Part shown: positions 41,797 to 55,422 of the stretch, one piece after another | Position numbering within the stretch: position 1 is the stretch's first letter | How the letters are laid out: each line of letters opens with the position of its first letter | Origin: Rhabdophis nuchalis | Lineage: Eukaryota; Chordata; Lepidosauria; Squamata; Natricidae | Assembly (NCBI GenBank): GCA_039707465.1 | Contig: CM077651.1 | Location: 23,921,019-23,985,018 of the forward strand | DNA length: 64,000 nucleotides | Direction of reading: 5' to 3' | Position numbers and translations under genes: made by a program | The notes under the pieces: generated by a model | Seen by the model: only the letters and a program-made list of their open reading frames with translations | Told to the model about the DNA's origin: nothing | The model's database searches: none

Positions 41797-44700
41797 GTAA
41801 GCAATACATTACATCACGTTGTTTTTTCCTTTGTATTACTGTCTGTTGCTCGCCGAAGGCAGATCTGCAGTCCTATGGAGGGGAAATTGGGGTGGGTGGG
41901 AAATGGAGTTAGGCCAGTGTCGACTTGCATGTGTGGTTCCACTGTATGGCAACAAGCAAGGGTCAGGCTGGACAAGATGAGGCAGGTCGGTTTGGGCTGT
42001 GTTTTTAGCCAGAAACAGAGACATTTAGATCACTGGAAGATGAAATTGTAGCGTGCCGCTGAATCGAAACTCCCCCACAACCCATGGGGGCAGTTAGTTT
42101 TCAGAAGAGATCTCCAGGCCTGGCTTTTGCGCTCTTACACGCCTGTGGCTTGTAGGTGCATCCAAGGGCTTGGTGAGACTTTTGGGACAACTTTCAAACA
42201 AGGTTTGTGCTTCAAAAGTAGGTGAAGCGATGCTTGCAATTCCAGCTTTGCGTTCTTCAGCAGCCCTTCTCCGTCCCTAGCTGGTGGCAGGGTCAAAGGA
42301 GAGACGTTTTTTTTTCCAGGGAGCTGGTGCCTGTAGATGGAACTAAAGAAAAGTCCCCCCCGCTCAACAAGAGGGTAGCAGAGGGGTGTGTGCCTGCATG
42401 TGTGAATGTGCCTTGGCAGGTTTCCTCTCTGCCGTGCCGCTCGGATACAAGGGCCCTTTTGAATGCCAGCCTGTCTGTTTGCTTTCTGCGTAACAGTCAT
42501 GCGTTCCGTCCAAGGCAACTCCAAGAAGGAACTTGCAGGATGTTAAAAGAGGGAATCTGGTGCCCTACAGCTCACTTTCTCTTTCCACTCTTCCCTTTTT
42601 CCTTTTTTTCCCTCCTCTCTGCTCTCAACAGAAGAGAGGGGAAAGAAGGGAACAGCACTGACAAAGGCTTGTGCTGGTGGGGAAGCAGAAGCCTCCTGCA
42701 AGTCGTCCGGCCCCCCCTCCCCCTGCCCCTCGAGTCAGACTTCTCAGTTGTGGGATGGGATGTCAGTTGGGGTATCTGCAGTCACTTGCATTCTTTGGAG
42801 ACAAGCATCTCCAAAGCGTGTGGCACGCCTGCAAAATCAGGGAGGAAGGGAGTGCAGAAGTAGACAGGCTGCTTCAGCCATGCATGCATTTGTGTGTACC
42901 TCTGTCCACAGTATGTGTGTTTGTCGTATTGCCTGCCCTGCAGTGGAAGCTTTTAAGCAAGAGGTTCCCGATGTTGGTACTGCAGTGTAGTACATCACTA
43001 GCATGCATTGCATTGTCACCCAGCATCAACAAGCTGCAGCAGGACTGGGAAAGCTGGGGCCTACCAGAGTTTGGGACAGGCACACCAGAGCTGTGTTACT
43101 TGCCTTCTCGGGACTGGAGGGATGCCAAAAGGGACAAACTCTGCTTCCAGAGAAAGCCTTTCTTCCCTTTGTCTCCCCTCCCCTCTCCATTCAGGAGTTC
43201 CATTACTGTTGCAGCAAGGAAGCTCCTTCCCAGCAAATTGGGGAGGCCAGAATGCCCCATCCCCACGCAAGGAACCCAGGAGCCTGATGCACGAAAAGCT
43301 TCCCTGCAGGGCCAACACTGGCGGGGTGGAGTCAGGGGTTTGGTGGGCTGTGCTACTTGAGACCGGAAGACACCCTCCCCCCCCCCCCACTGCCAAGCAC
43401 TGCGGTCTGAGGGACGCATGCTGGTGGCAGGCAACTTTGCCAAAGGCGCAGAGCTACTTTGTGGAGAAGATGTTCCAGTGGAAAACAAAGCCCCCCTTCC
43501 CCCAAAAAAGCTTTTGCCCTCACAAGCTCATCTTTGGAATGAGGATGCCAGCTTGTCCCAAATAAACTTCTGGACTCTTCTTTGGTTATGTCTGAAACAA
43601 ACAAACAAAAAATCTTGCAGGTTTGGGAGGCAGGAAAGAGGCAAAGCATCCAAGATTTCCCCTTTCCCTTTTCTGAGAGAAGGCATCGTCCAGAGAGGAG
43701 GGTGTGTGTGTGTGAGAGAATTCATGACTATTTCCTGCTCCTTAAACTCCCTCTCCAGGCATTCCTTCACAGGACAATTGTTTGGATTACTTTAGGGCTT
43801 CTTCCCAGAATAATGCTCCTTGTTCTTGGCTTGTTTCTGGTACTTCAGTGATGGTTAGAGGCTGGTTTTGGAGCTGCCCATGTGGGTATCACCGAGCTGC
43901 TGTTACAGCTTTACTGTCATGACAGACTGCCTGGAAGAGTAAGATGGAACTGTTTGTCAGAGGCCTTTAAGATTCCTAACTCTGGACTCTCTATTTGCTT
44001 CCTCGCCTGTATTGTTCACAGAGTCTTTCCTAAGGGAAATGTAGACCTGGTTTGACTGATGTCTAACGGGTGCCATTACAAAACACTTTTGGTTAAGCTT
44101 TTTGCTAAAGGAGAAGATGGAAATCTGGATTATTTTGAATGAAGTCTGATGACGCCTTACAGAGTTTGCAAGGCACTACGATGGAGGATGGATATTTTCA
44201 GGCGACTGGCTTTCCCAGAGTTGTTGAGTTTCTCTTGTGTCCCTTTCTCTCCTACAAAAAACTTTTGTCCCCCCTCCTGTAGTCACCCGTCCAGCACTCA
44301 CTTTTGATAATGTGTTTTCTTTCTGACTCCCACCTTCTGTCTTAATAATAACTTTTCTGGTATCGCACAATTAATCTATACTTCTGAGGGATATGGATAA
44401 ATCAGCGTGAAACAGTTAAGCCGTCCCAAAATACAAAGGAGATTTAAGGTGTAATTTGAATGTGATCTATCATAGTTGGCTGACTATGTTTCAGAAGGGT
44501 CTAAACCGGTGACAACTTTAAGGTAGACAGAATTGGCATTACTGTATATGAAATGGCTATAGAGATGGGCACTTCGGTACTTGTAGTTTTGTAGCACGCC
44601 AAAGGACTGTCCATGTTGTAAAGTTTTGAGATGCTACAACTCCTGAGAAAAATCAAACCATATAGGACAGATACCATCTTTAGGAAACAAATGGAATGTT

Positions 44701-46814
44701 TCCTAGAGTCAGAATGCAATCAATGTTAATGATGACTAAAATGTGTTTTGAAAGCAACGTTTTCTTTTTGCTCAGTTTTCTTTTGCTCTGCTGTGCTGTG
44801 ATTGGCTATAAAATTGAGGACTAAAGCAGTTTCTCGCTGTTTCAAAAAGAATTTTGGGTAAATGCCAAGGAGTTCTATGAAGCAGTAACAGCCACAGGGA
44901 ATTAAGTGGGTTTACTGAAGTTGCAATGTACCATGGACTGATCATCACTTCTTTTTCAGAGGAGTACATATGATTACATGTAGCTGTGAGATTCTGAAAA
45001 TGATTTTTTAAAGCTGCATTTTGTATGGTTACCTTTACTTAATTCACTTGTGTATCACAAGTAGATTTTTTGTTACAAAAAGCCCTTATTTTATGAAGGC
45101 AAAACGATTTTATAGCTTCTAAATGTTTGGTTCATCGGGCAAAATTCTTGCCTATCTAGAAAAATGAATCTATGCTCATATGTGCTAATGTCATAATAAT
45201 ATAATACGTGGAATGATTGTCAAATTTTAAACATGAATGAAAAGTTATCATAAAGGAATATTGAACGATTTTTGCTTTTGTAGAGTTGTTCTAATGCTGA
45301 TATGACACCTAATTTATATGTAGATTTTTGCCCAACTTTTCTCTTTTATATTTGTTTCCTTCCCCTTACTTCATGAGTTTCCTTTAATTTCTTATTCTGC
45401 CCTCTTTGTAATACTTCAAATAGTTGACACGAGACACTGATTTAATTTTAGAAGAGGAGAGAATAACTAATGGCACACTTTGCACCAAAATAATAATAGA
45501 AATGTTCAGCTTGTCTCTTTCTAATTTTGACTGTCAAATGTGGGTCTTGAGAAAAAGGTATAGATACTTAGCATTTTACTAGTGTATATTTAAGGGAAAA
45601 CTCTTTGGAATTTGTCCCTTAGTACTCTAACGGAAAATAATAATAATAGAATATTAAGTTTGTATGTGATTATTGCATGTCATTATTGAAGCTGTTTGCC
45701 TTCAATTTCAGCCATCATAATTGTGCTTTGTTGTTCTGCAATTTGTCCTTAAGCATTTTCAACTGTAATTTGATATTTAATCAGGCCAATCCTAGGTTTC
45801 CTATCTTATTAAGGAACTTTCTACACAATGATCTTGAATGTATTGAAATGCTGCTCGGATCTACAGTAGCTCACAGCCAACATGTATTTGTGCATAATCC
45901 CAATTGTTGCATCTTGGTATCTTCTGGTAAATTATCAAAACATATTGACATTTGCCATTGAACATTTGCTGTATGATTGTATCTTGCTAATGCATTGTTT
46001 CAGTCTTAAATATAGAAATTAACCTGGATTGCATGGGGTTGGACCACACCTTTGCAAAAATAAGTCTTACTTTTCAATTGTTACAAATTCAGAAACGCCT
46101 CACTTGCAGATAGTCTAGTATTGGATTTGGTTCAGAAAGGTATCAATTTTGCCTTCTAAAGCATGTACACAAATGGAGAGAGAAATGCAACTTGAAGTGG
46201 AAACAAGAAAGAGGACTAACTTCTAACAGATTTAGTGATTGTGGAGGTCCATGCACTGTACTTAAGGATGCTGCTGGTACAGCAGTTGTCTTCCATGTTT
46301 ACTACAAAGGAAAAGGCAGATATGTACTACTGAATTTGTTATGGACGATGTCAGGATGAGAAACAAAGTTATGTTTGCCAGCTAGCTAACTTACAAAGAA
46401 TAAAGATTCTGTTGGAAGGCTTTTAAACGCCAACTGGCTAAGGAAGTAAAGTTATCTTGTTTTGGCTTGGTGTGCATTCTTGCCTTGTGTCCCCATCTTA
46501 GAAGTCAGTTCTATTCTATCACATGAACAGGCCTAATAAAGTAGATTTTGTGAACCTGTTTCACCCAAATGGGGAAAATAAAATTTAAAGTGTGAGTGAA
46601 TGGTATGTGTTATGTGGGAGGAGGGAAGAGAAGTGAGGAATGGTAGGTACATTTCTAGTTTATAGTGGATGTCTTGATGGAAAAAGTCTTTATGCACAGT
46701 ACTGTGTAAATTTGCTGAAGCTGTGTCGTCTCCCACCCTTTTGCATTTATTCAGATACAAAAATTGATTTGACATAAAGGTCTTATATCCAAATCCAACA
46801 CCCTGAATCCCAAC

Positions 46815-47136
46815 CAGTGCTGGGATTCAGCCAGTTTGGGCCGGTACGGGTGAACCGGTTGTTAAATTGCTGGCTGGCCCCACCCCTTCCAGGAGTCTAT
46901 CCCCCCCCTCGCACCCCATTTTGGCTCCCAGATAAGTGCGGAGAGGCCTACTAGGCCCAAAATGGGGCACGGGGTGCAGTACCCCCTCCATGGCCAGTTT
47001 TTGCTCTCAGGGGGGGTGCAGGAGGCTGAGTGCTGCCTGTCACACCCCCTGGCCAGGCCCACCATAGCCAGGCCCACCCAGCCGGTCATTAGGAGGGCAG
47101 AGAACCAGTTGTTAAATTGTTTGAATCCCTCCACTA
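46815..47136. mobile_element. hAT-type MITE (CAGTGGTGGG family)
   Basis: The ends CAGTGCTGGGATTCAGCC and GAATCCCTCCACTA are flanked by ATCCCAAC and GTCCCAAC (7 of 8). 'gtgaaccggttgttaaatt' and 'gaaccagttgttaaattg' near the ends are shared with 16362-16498. Confidence 0.82.
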
Positions 47137-47946
47137 GTCCCAACCAACTCTTATGCATGCTCTTCCTTAATGCATGGAAGACAAAATATATCCATGATCT
47201 ATATTTAAGGTCTCAAATGTACTTTTGAATGTTAATATCTTTTTGCGTTAGGAGTTGTACAGCCTCTGACTTTCAACTCCTTTGTAGAACTGTGGCACAC
47301 ATACAGAAAGAAGCACATAATGCCAGAGTCCCTAAAGAAATTACTTTTCAAAAGCAGCTATTTTCCCCAAGTGTGAAACAGCAATGGGTTTGCAGTTTGT
47401 TATCTGGGGCAAATATTTGATTTAGATAGCGGATGAGATGCTTGGCAAAGGTGTAGCCTTTCATCCTTGAGTCATAGCAGAGGCTGGAAGTCAATTAACT
47501 ATAATTTAAAATGCAAATGTTGAAGATACCCACAATGTATCGTATAGTTTGGATGAACATACATATCCTCTGCAAGCCATTTTGAGCTCCAGTCAGCCAA
47601 CGGGGAACTTTTTTAGCATTTCTTGCTAATTAAATATTAATGGAGCAATAGGCAATTAATGGAATAGTAATAAATAGTTGAATACCAGACAGCAGACACG
47701 GATGAAACCTGTATGTTTTTGTCACCCACAAATGTGATTTATTTCTGTCTTGCTTTTCCCCATCCTATCTTTGGAAATTGTAAATGTCTGTAGGGCTTCT
47801 CTTTGGACTGTGGTATTAAAATGAAAGCTGGAGGCAAGCAGTGTCTTGATAAAAAAAAAATGGCCACAAGTCTACATGGAGTTCTAACGAGAGAAATTTC
47901 TCGGTGGGGGGAGGGGCCAGGGCCCCGAATTTTCTGCAATTTATTA

Positions 47947-47971
47947 TATACTAGTTTTTTTTTTTTTTTTT
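47947..47971. repeat. Poly-T run
   Basis: An uninterrupted T run of about 17, possibly a retroposon A-tail in minus orientation; no element body could be assigned. Confidence 0.6.
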
Positions 47972-49254
47972 ATGGCCAGGGAGTGTGCGAAAGGCAAGGA
48001 ATATGATCAGTAATTTGCCCAACATTTTAACTCAGCTGTAATTCAAGAAAATATATATTGATCACTGTGATCTCACTCAGTTAAGGAGGCAAAGTTGTGT
48101 ATACAAATGTGAATACTTACACCACTTCTAAAGTGGGTCACTGAGAGGGGAACAAACTTGGAGCAGACCTCCCTATGTTTCCAAATGTAAAGGAGACTTT
48201 ATAGCAGAACCCGAAATATTACCAGCTAAAATTTGCCTCGTTTTTTGTTTAGTTTGAAACCAAAGGGGGATTTTGCAGTTTTCGGTTGGTCAAAATTAGC
48301 GGAATAATTTATGTAGTAATCTCACATTTGGCAATACATTTGGGTTAAAAAAAGAGCACTTAACTTCTCCTGTAATTGGGATTTTTTGACATTTCGTATG
48401 ATTCTGAGCAGCAGTTCAGGACTCTTTGATGACAGAAAGATACATTTGGTGGACATATTGCTGAGCTGGCAATCAGTAGTTTTATTAAATATGGCATAGT
48501 GCCTGAACCAACTATTTTTAACTGTTTAATAGAGGGAAGAAAAAACTGATGGAAACAACAACAACGAAAGTTTTGGGGTCGTTCTCTTCTAACCTCTGGG
48601 AACAGAGACTAGTCTTACTGATACAACATTTTCTGTCAGTGATGCTGCATTTTAGAATAAGATTAAAACAGGCAGAAGTCTTGGTGGGATATATGACTTC
48701 ATCCTCTCCTTCCTGCAGGTAGGCTACTGCTGGGATTCCAAATGGCATGAAAACAATCCATATTACAAAGTCCTTTGTAAGGACTTTTAAAAATTTATTT
48801 CGTGGATGTGTGTTTCCTTTCTCGTGCAATGGCCCCATGAAACATGACAGGGATTGCATATAGCAATCATGATGAAAGAATGGGGGGAAATAATGAAATG
48901 CTGTCATGAAAATAAATGCGGAGGAGAATAATACCAACTCCCTTCAAAGATGTCAACTATTAATAAGCTGCTGTTGGAAAACAGGGCAGTTTATGGGCTT
49001 TCCTTCATGCCAAGCCTTAAGTAGATTGACTATCGTGTGGAAACGAGCTACAAATGAATAAATCTTAACAAATCTTTTTCTGGATTTCAACGAAGGGTCA
49101 TAATGATGACCCAATACTCTGTCCACTCTGCATTTCCCATTTCCCCTGATTGATGGATTCCTTTGCTTATTTACTCTTCTCATATATGTGCCAGGAAAAC
49201 AAGCACAAATGCAAACTTCCATTTCATGGATGGGAACTTTGAGAGTATGTAAAT

Positions 49255-49647
49255 CAGGGGAGGGCTGCTACAGGTTCGTCCGGGTTAGGGAGAACTGGTA
49301 GCTAACGTTATGGCTGGTTCAGAGAACCTCCAAATCCCAACCCTGGCTGGCCCTGCCCACCACGTCTCACCCCTGCCACCCCACCCCTCCCAGGAGTCTC
49401 CACATGGCCCGTTTTGGATGCAAGGTAAGTGGGAGGGGGAAAAACAGGCTTCCCGGAAGGCCTCCGGAGCCCGGGGGAGGAAGTTTTTGCTCTCCCAGAG
49501 GCTCGAGGAAAGCCTCCGGAGCCTGGGGAAGGTGAAAATGCCCCCTCACGTGGTACAGGAGGCTGACTAGGCCACACCCACCATGCCCATGCCCACCCAG
49601 CAACTGAGCAGAGAACCCGTTGCTGAAATTTTTGAAGCCCACCCCTG
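49255..49647. mobile_element. hAT-type MITE (GGTGGGCTTC family)
   Basis: The ends CAGGGGAGGGCTGC and GAAGCCCACCCCTG have flanks ATGTAAAT and ATGCAATT (6 of 8). The interior 'gagaacctccaaatcccaac' recurs at 61505. Confidence 0.75.
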
Positions 49648-50278
49648 ATGCAATTCCCTTTTCTATCAGTTGCTCCCTCTGGTGTGACCACTGGGCCTGG
49701 AAAATAGACATATACAGAAACTATTGCCTAGGCCAAAGATGCTGAAACTTTAAAAAATATATATATTCAAAATGTCCCCTTCTGGCAGTAGCTCAAACAG
49801 ACACTCAGTAAGTCACTAAACTACAAGAAGACGGAAGGGACAAAACACAATCAGATTTGCAAAATTCTGTTCTCTCATTAAAAAAAAAATGGCTTGAACT
49901 TTCCTGAGGAATTGATTTCCTGGTGTGGTAATGAGGCTGACACAGCGAAACCAAGGAAAAGAAAACAGTTGGTTGTATCATTCTTCTTCTCATTTGAACT
50001 AGAAGGAAGGGTTAGACTGCTGGTTAATTTCACTTTTTTTGGGAAGGGAAGCCATTTCACTGATTTTTTTTTTAATGCCTTTGCCATTTCACTAGTGAGC
50101 TTACTTAAAAAAAACCACGATGGCGGAGTGAAGGAATGTGTCTACAATGAAATGAAGCATACCAGAAAAACAGGACAGGGTCACTCCCACAATCAGAAAA
50201 TAATACTTAGGATGTGTATCAGGGAGAAAAAAAACAGAGAGGAAATACATTTTCATGCATTCCAGCTTTTTCTACCCC

Positions 50279-51325
50279 AAACCACCCCAATGATGCCGTT
50301 GAAGTGATGTCCCGATGTCTGGAAGCCGTACGGATCTGGATGGGAGACAACAGACTCAAACTCAACCCATCCAAGACTGAGTGGCTGTGGTTTCCGGCGT
50401 CCCGGTACAACCAGTTGATTCCATCACTGGCCATAGGGGGCGAACATCTGGCCCCCGTGGACCGGGCACGCAACCTAGGCGTCTTCCTGGATACCCGGCT
50501 GTCTAGATCATGTGACGGCCGTGGCCAGGGGGGCTTTCCACCAGGTACGCCTGGTGCAACAGTTGCATCCCTTATTGGACCGGGACGCCCTTCCCACAGT
50601 CACTCACGCGCTTGTGACATCCCGGCTGGACTACTGTAATGCTCTCTACATGGGGCTCCCCTTGGGGTGCACCCGAAGGCTACAGCTGGTCCAGAATGCG
50701 GCCGCGCGGGCGATCTTGGGAACGTCTAGGTATTCCCATGTAACACCGCTCCTGCGCGAGCTGCACTGGTTACCTGTGGTCTTTCGGGTGCGCTTCAAGA
50801 TGTTGATTACCATCTTTAGAGCGCTCCATGGCACGGGACCTAGCTACCTGCGAGACCGCATCCTACCTCATACATCCCTGCGGCCGATCCGCTCCCACAG
50901 AGAGGGACTTCTCCGGGTGCCGTCCACTAGGCAATGTCAGCGGGCGACGCCCAGGGGAAGGGCCTTCTCTGTGGTGGGCCCAACCCTCTGGAACGACCTA
51001 CCCCCCGACCTCAGAACAACCACGGACCTCCGCACCTTCCGCCAGAAATTAAAGACACTCCTGTTCCATCAGGCCGGCTTGGCCTAAGTTATCTACCTAG
51101 CCTACAGTCTGTAAAATAAATTGCTTTAATTGGGTTTGTATGGGATTATGTTTTAACTTCTAAATTTTAGCACAGGGATAATTATTTAATTTGATTTTAA
51201 CTATTTATATTGTGATACTGTTGTGTTTTTTTTTAACTGCCTGTGCACCACCCCTGGTCCCTTTGGGGAGAGGGTGCGGTTATATAAATCCAAATAAATC
51301 AAATCAAATCAATCAATCAAAGTGG
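50279..51325 (+). mobile_element. L2-like LINE, C-terminal RT region and 3' UTR
   Basis: This is the longest LINE coding remnant in the window. The frame at 50214-50639 gives IWMGDNRLKLNPSKTEWLW and NLGVFLDTRLS (RT palm/thumb region). A frame change near 50510-50525 leads to 50512-51087 with SRLDYCNALYMGLP, LQLVQNAAARAILG, HVTPLLRELHWLPVVFRVRF and a C-terminus LLFHQAGLA. That order is typical of L2/CR1-group LINEs. The 3' UTR ends CCTTTGGGGAGAGG and an (AATC)n-like tail at about 51285-51320. It is 5' truncated and frameshifted, so inactive. Confidence 0.88.
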
Positions 51326-52518
51326 TCAGTGGCCCATACCATGCTGGGTCAGATTGTTTGTTTTTATGATAAGGAGACTCTCTTTACCAATCCTGTAAAT
51401 GAGAATCCTGTATCAAAATCTTGTACGAAATCAAAATCCTGAAGAAAAAACAAACGGCTTCCTCTAATATTAGAAGGCATGCAGAAAATAAAACGTTTAG
51501 TCCTTTTGGTTTCTTCCAACAATGTTTTATGGCACAAAAAAACCCTCCTGGCAAAAGTCTGTTCTTCTATGTAATCATCAAGGGTATAGGAAATCTGCCA
51601 GAGTCTGAATCTGGCAATTTCCCACGCAGGAGAAATATATTTCACATATTGTTAAAAGAAGACAAAGAAATATGCATATGTGTCAATTACATTTCATGAG
51701 AGCATCTATGTATGGCAAGCTATCTGTTCTAGATGTACTGGTATATTTCCTCCCAGAACTCAAATGAAAACTGTTCTATTTATATGGATCTCACTGGAAA
51801 GCTACCATATTTGGTTTCAAAAACCTGGATGACGACTAAAAAGCAACAGAGGTAGAATTTTAAGTATATCTTTGTTTGCCTCTTCATGACTGTCTGGATT
51901 CTTGCAGCCCAGTTCTCATAGATAATTTTTTTACTTGTCAACATATAGTACAAAATTCAAAATTTCTATAAATGATTGTATGTTGCAGTTCTTAATGGTA
52001 GGAACATTTTTGTGTCTGGGATATATTTACTGATAATTGTCAATGATGGTTGGATTTTAATACTTTGGGCTGCAATTATATACTTGGCTTCTTGGAAGAA
52101 TATGCAGTGGTTGAAGTTCCAAATAGCTAAGCATACATTTACTTGGAAGAGAATGACTGACATTTGGGAGAAATTAGTGCTTACTTCTTTATAGTTTATA
52201 TTTTCAAATGTCACCCTTTTAATATAAGCCCTCTCAGAATAGCCCATCTAAATATATAATTAAAATAACAGATGAAATGTCTGCATTTTATAAAATACAG
52301 CTATTTTAATAAAGAAATTGGATTTGAGGGCAAATAATTGTTGATTGGTATATTTTCATCCATTGATGGACATAAAAATTTATGCACAGCTTCAGAGCTA
52401 GGTATCCAATATATCTGTACAAGTTTATCTAGAAGAAAGCCCCACTAACTTTAGAGTTACTTTCCCACATGAAATTTCATTTTGGAGTGCAGTTCAGCAC
52501 TACTATTGTATGCACATC

Positions 52519-53023
52519 TGTGTTTTCCCCAAAAAAAGACCCTGTCTTATATTTTTTGCCATCCAAAAAGACACCAGGTCTTATTTGGGGGGGGGGATGT
52601 CATCCACTGACTCACCTCACTTGCGTGCTTCAGATACTTGCAGCCAGGCCTCGCCCACCTTGACACATTTCTTCTGCAGCCAGCAAGGCTTTCCTGAAGG
52701 CCTCTGCAACCAATAACAGAGCTCCGGTTCAATCTGGATCTCTCTTATTGGCTACAGAGGCCTTCAGGAAAGCCTTGCTGGCTGCAGAAGAAATGGGCTG
52801 AGGTGTGCAAACCCTGGTTGCAACTATCTGAAGGTAAGTAGTAGAGCAGCTCCATCACCACCACCCCACCTGCAACCTAGCTCAATTTTTACCCGTGCAC
52901 CCTGGAGTGGGTGGGGTCTTAACTAGGGCTTATTTTTTGGGATAGGGCTTATTTTGGGTGCACATGTATAAATCAAGCTAGGACTTACTTTCTGAGTAGG
53001 TCGTATTTTGGGAAAAACATAGT
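52519..53023. mobile_element. GTTTTCCCC-type DNA element with internal hairpin
   Basis: The left end TGTTTTCCCCAAAAAAAGACC and right end TCGTATTTTGGGAAAAACATA are imperfect inverted repeats. In the centre, 52666-52721 and 52742-52795 pair almost perfectly around a 20-base loop. The 'ggggcttattt' phrases are typical of this repeat in reptiles. Confidence 0.6.
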
Positions 53024-53154
53024 ATTTAAATGGTTATTTCACTCTGGTGGTTTTTAATTTTCCTGAGGCTGCTATCTTGTGCATAATTAGCCAGAAGCAA
53101 GTCCTATTAAATTTAGTGGGAGTATACATAATTATACCGCACAAATAGGTAATT

Positions 53155-53540
53155 TCAAATGACCACTGTTTTTAATGGTGGTTGGTTCAAAATTATGACA
53201 GCTTTGGAAAAAGTTACTTACAACCCATCCTCAAAGTTACATGGTCATGTGATCACAATTTGAGCTCTTGGCAACTGATTGACTTTTACAGCAGTTGCAA
53301 GTGTCTTGCTGTCACATGATCATGATTTGTGACCTTCTCAATCAGCATCCAACAAAAAAAGGCAGATAGGGAAGGTGAATTTACTTAATGATGACATGAT
53401 TCAGTTAACAACCACATGATTCACTTAACACAACAAAAAGAATTTTAACATTGATTCTGGTCACATGATGGCTCAATGGCCATGTCACTTAGCAACTAAA
53501 ATTCTGGTTTCAATTGTCATGGTAAGTTGAGAATGACCTG
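53155..53540. mobile_element. Older relative of the TA-target MITE
   Basis: 'gtgaccttctcaatcagca', 'ttcacttaacacaac' and 'taagttgagaatgacctg' parallel the CAGGTAGTCCT family, but divergence is high and the left end unclear. Confidence 0.5.
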
Positions 53541-54131
53541 GGAGGGAAAACTTTAATATAATTTAAAGGAGATCAGTGTCACTTAGAACAAATCAGAGTT
53601 TCATATTTTAATTGTTTATTGTCCACATTCAAAGACAACATTGCATATTTGAAGAGGTTCAGGAAACTAGATTTCTGAAGTATTGTCTCTAAGCATGTGC
53701 TTTGCTGCTGAGATTTTCTTTAAAGATAATTCCTTTAAAACATTTTCAAGAAGCAATCAGATGTAGAAGAAAGAACTAAAATGTCTTGCAAATTCAGGTT
53801 GATAACATCTGTACAATAGAATTATTGTGATTCATTTCTCAGTGACAAAAACTTGATTCACGCTTGATTTCTACATGCTTCTTTGGCGCTCTGCATCTGA
53901 TGATGGGGCTCTAAATGTGGGGAAATTGCTTCACTGAAAGGCATTGTGTGCAAAGTGCTGTCAGAAAATATGGAGGTTTTAATGTGGTATTATATCTGAA
54001 GGCACAGTCACAATATAAGTCATATATCTGTGAGGCAGCTTAGATGACAGTCTTCTGTGACCTGTCTAGATTGCTATTTTTACTAGAGGCCTTCAGTGCC
54101 TGGAAGGTAATCTGTCAGATATGCTATAGTG

Positions 54132-54505
54132 CTGCGATGGCGAACCTATGGCACGGGTGCTACAGGTGGCACGCGGAACCATTTCTTAGGGCATGTGAGG
54201 CATTGCCCTGTCAGCTCCAGCATGCATGTGTGCACTGGCCAGCTGATTTAGGCCTTCTTTTGAGGCTGTTTTTTGCCTTCTGGAGGTTTCAGGGAAGCTC
54301 CTGAAGCCTCTGGAGGTGATGGGGGGAGGCTGTTTTCATCCTCCCCAGGCTCCTAGAAAGCCTCTGGAGCCTGGGGAGGGCGAACAAAACATGCCAAAAG
54401 CAGAGGGTCATGCATATAGCATTATGGGTGTGGCACACTCACACATGACCCCCCTGCATTCCCTCCGCTTTTTGCACGTGAGCCAAAAAAGGTTAGCCAC
54501 CACTG
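54132..54505. mobile_element. hAT-type MITE (GATGGCGAACC family)
   Basis: From CTGCGATGGCGAACC to GGTTAGCCACCACTG, with a perfect 8-bp duplication CTATAGTG at 54124-54131 and 54506-54513. Confidence 0.92.
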
Positions 54506-54542
54506 CTATAGTGGAACCTATACTGAGCAAGATGCTGTAGAT

Positions 54543-54814
54543 CAAGCGTGCCCAACCTTTGGGCCGTGACCCATGTGGGCCATGAGGTGTTTGCAACTGG
54601 CCTGCGGAAACAGCAGGTGAGGGTATGCACATCCCCACATGCGCGAGCAGTGGGCGAGCTTGTGCACATGTGCTCCATTTACGTCAGCGGTGGGCTTGCA
54701 TACCACTTACTAAATGGAGCTGCATGCACATGCTTACCAGCAGTTCATGAGGAACCATCCCTTCTCTCTCCTCACTTCACCGGTCCGCAAAGCTGGAATG
54801 GTTGGGGAACTCTG
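54543..54814. mobile_element. hAT-type MITE (GCCCAACC family)
   Basis: The ends CAAGCGTGCCCAACC and GGTTGGGGAACTCTG have flanks CTGTAGAT and CTCTAGAT (7 of 8). Confidence 0.82.
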
Positions 54815-55288
54815 CTCTAGATAGTTTTGGGGCTACCACCCAATGCCATAGTTCCATAATTCGGACTCTTCCTGGTGTAGTAGAGGTAGCTTGAGTCAAG
54901 CAAACACATCTCTGGAATATTGTCAGTAAAATTGTACGCAGGACTATTTAGAAGTCCTGCATTATTCCTAGGAGATAGAAAAAAAACACTGTAGCCTAAA
55001 TCTGGATCCAGATTTCAGGACAAGCTAAAACAGTGCTTCTATTCTATTCATTGTTTCTATTCTTGTGGAGGTGAATAATAGGTGAAATCTTCTTGCTGAT
55101 GCAAAGTTGGCTATCTTTTCTCCACTTCATTATGTCCTGACATAATAGGCGGCTTAACTATATTGTAGAATTTAATGTGATGCCGTACTGAAATGAAGTA
55201 TTTTATAGCCCTCAGCAAATGAAGGGCATGCTCATGTTTTCTTCTCATTCAAAACCTCCTCATGGCAACCTTGTTCATCATCTAGAAT

Positions 55289-55422
55289 CAAGAGTGCCAA
55301 ACTGGTGCCCTGCGGGCCGGATGCATCACATGCAGGCCACGCCCACCTCAAGTCCGCAAAGGGGAAAAACATTGCGATACATCACGTGACAGCAAAGTGA
55401 TGCCGCAAGTTTGATACCCGTG
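55289..55422. mobile_element. hAT-type MITE (GCCAAACTG family), decayed
   Basis: The ends CAAGAGTGCCAAACTGG and CAAGTTTGATACCCGTG and interior 'caggccacgcccacctcaag' are as in 63021-63154. A convincing target duplication was not found. Confidence 0.7.

Noticed and set aside
42222..43565. Several overlapping 130-229 codon frames downstream of FGF14 exon 1B
   Set aside because: No recognisable domain; frames are open on both strands, as expected of moderately G+C-rich DNA. Kept only as possible regulatory DNA.
44798..44816. ATTGG followed by TATAAAA, promoter-like
   Set aside because: Isolated motif pair in A+T-rich DNA with no exon or CpG enrichment; probably chance.
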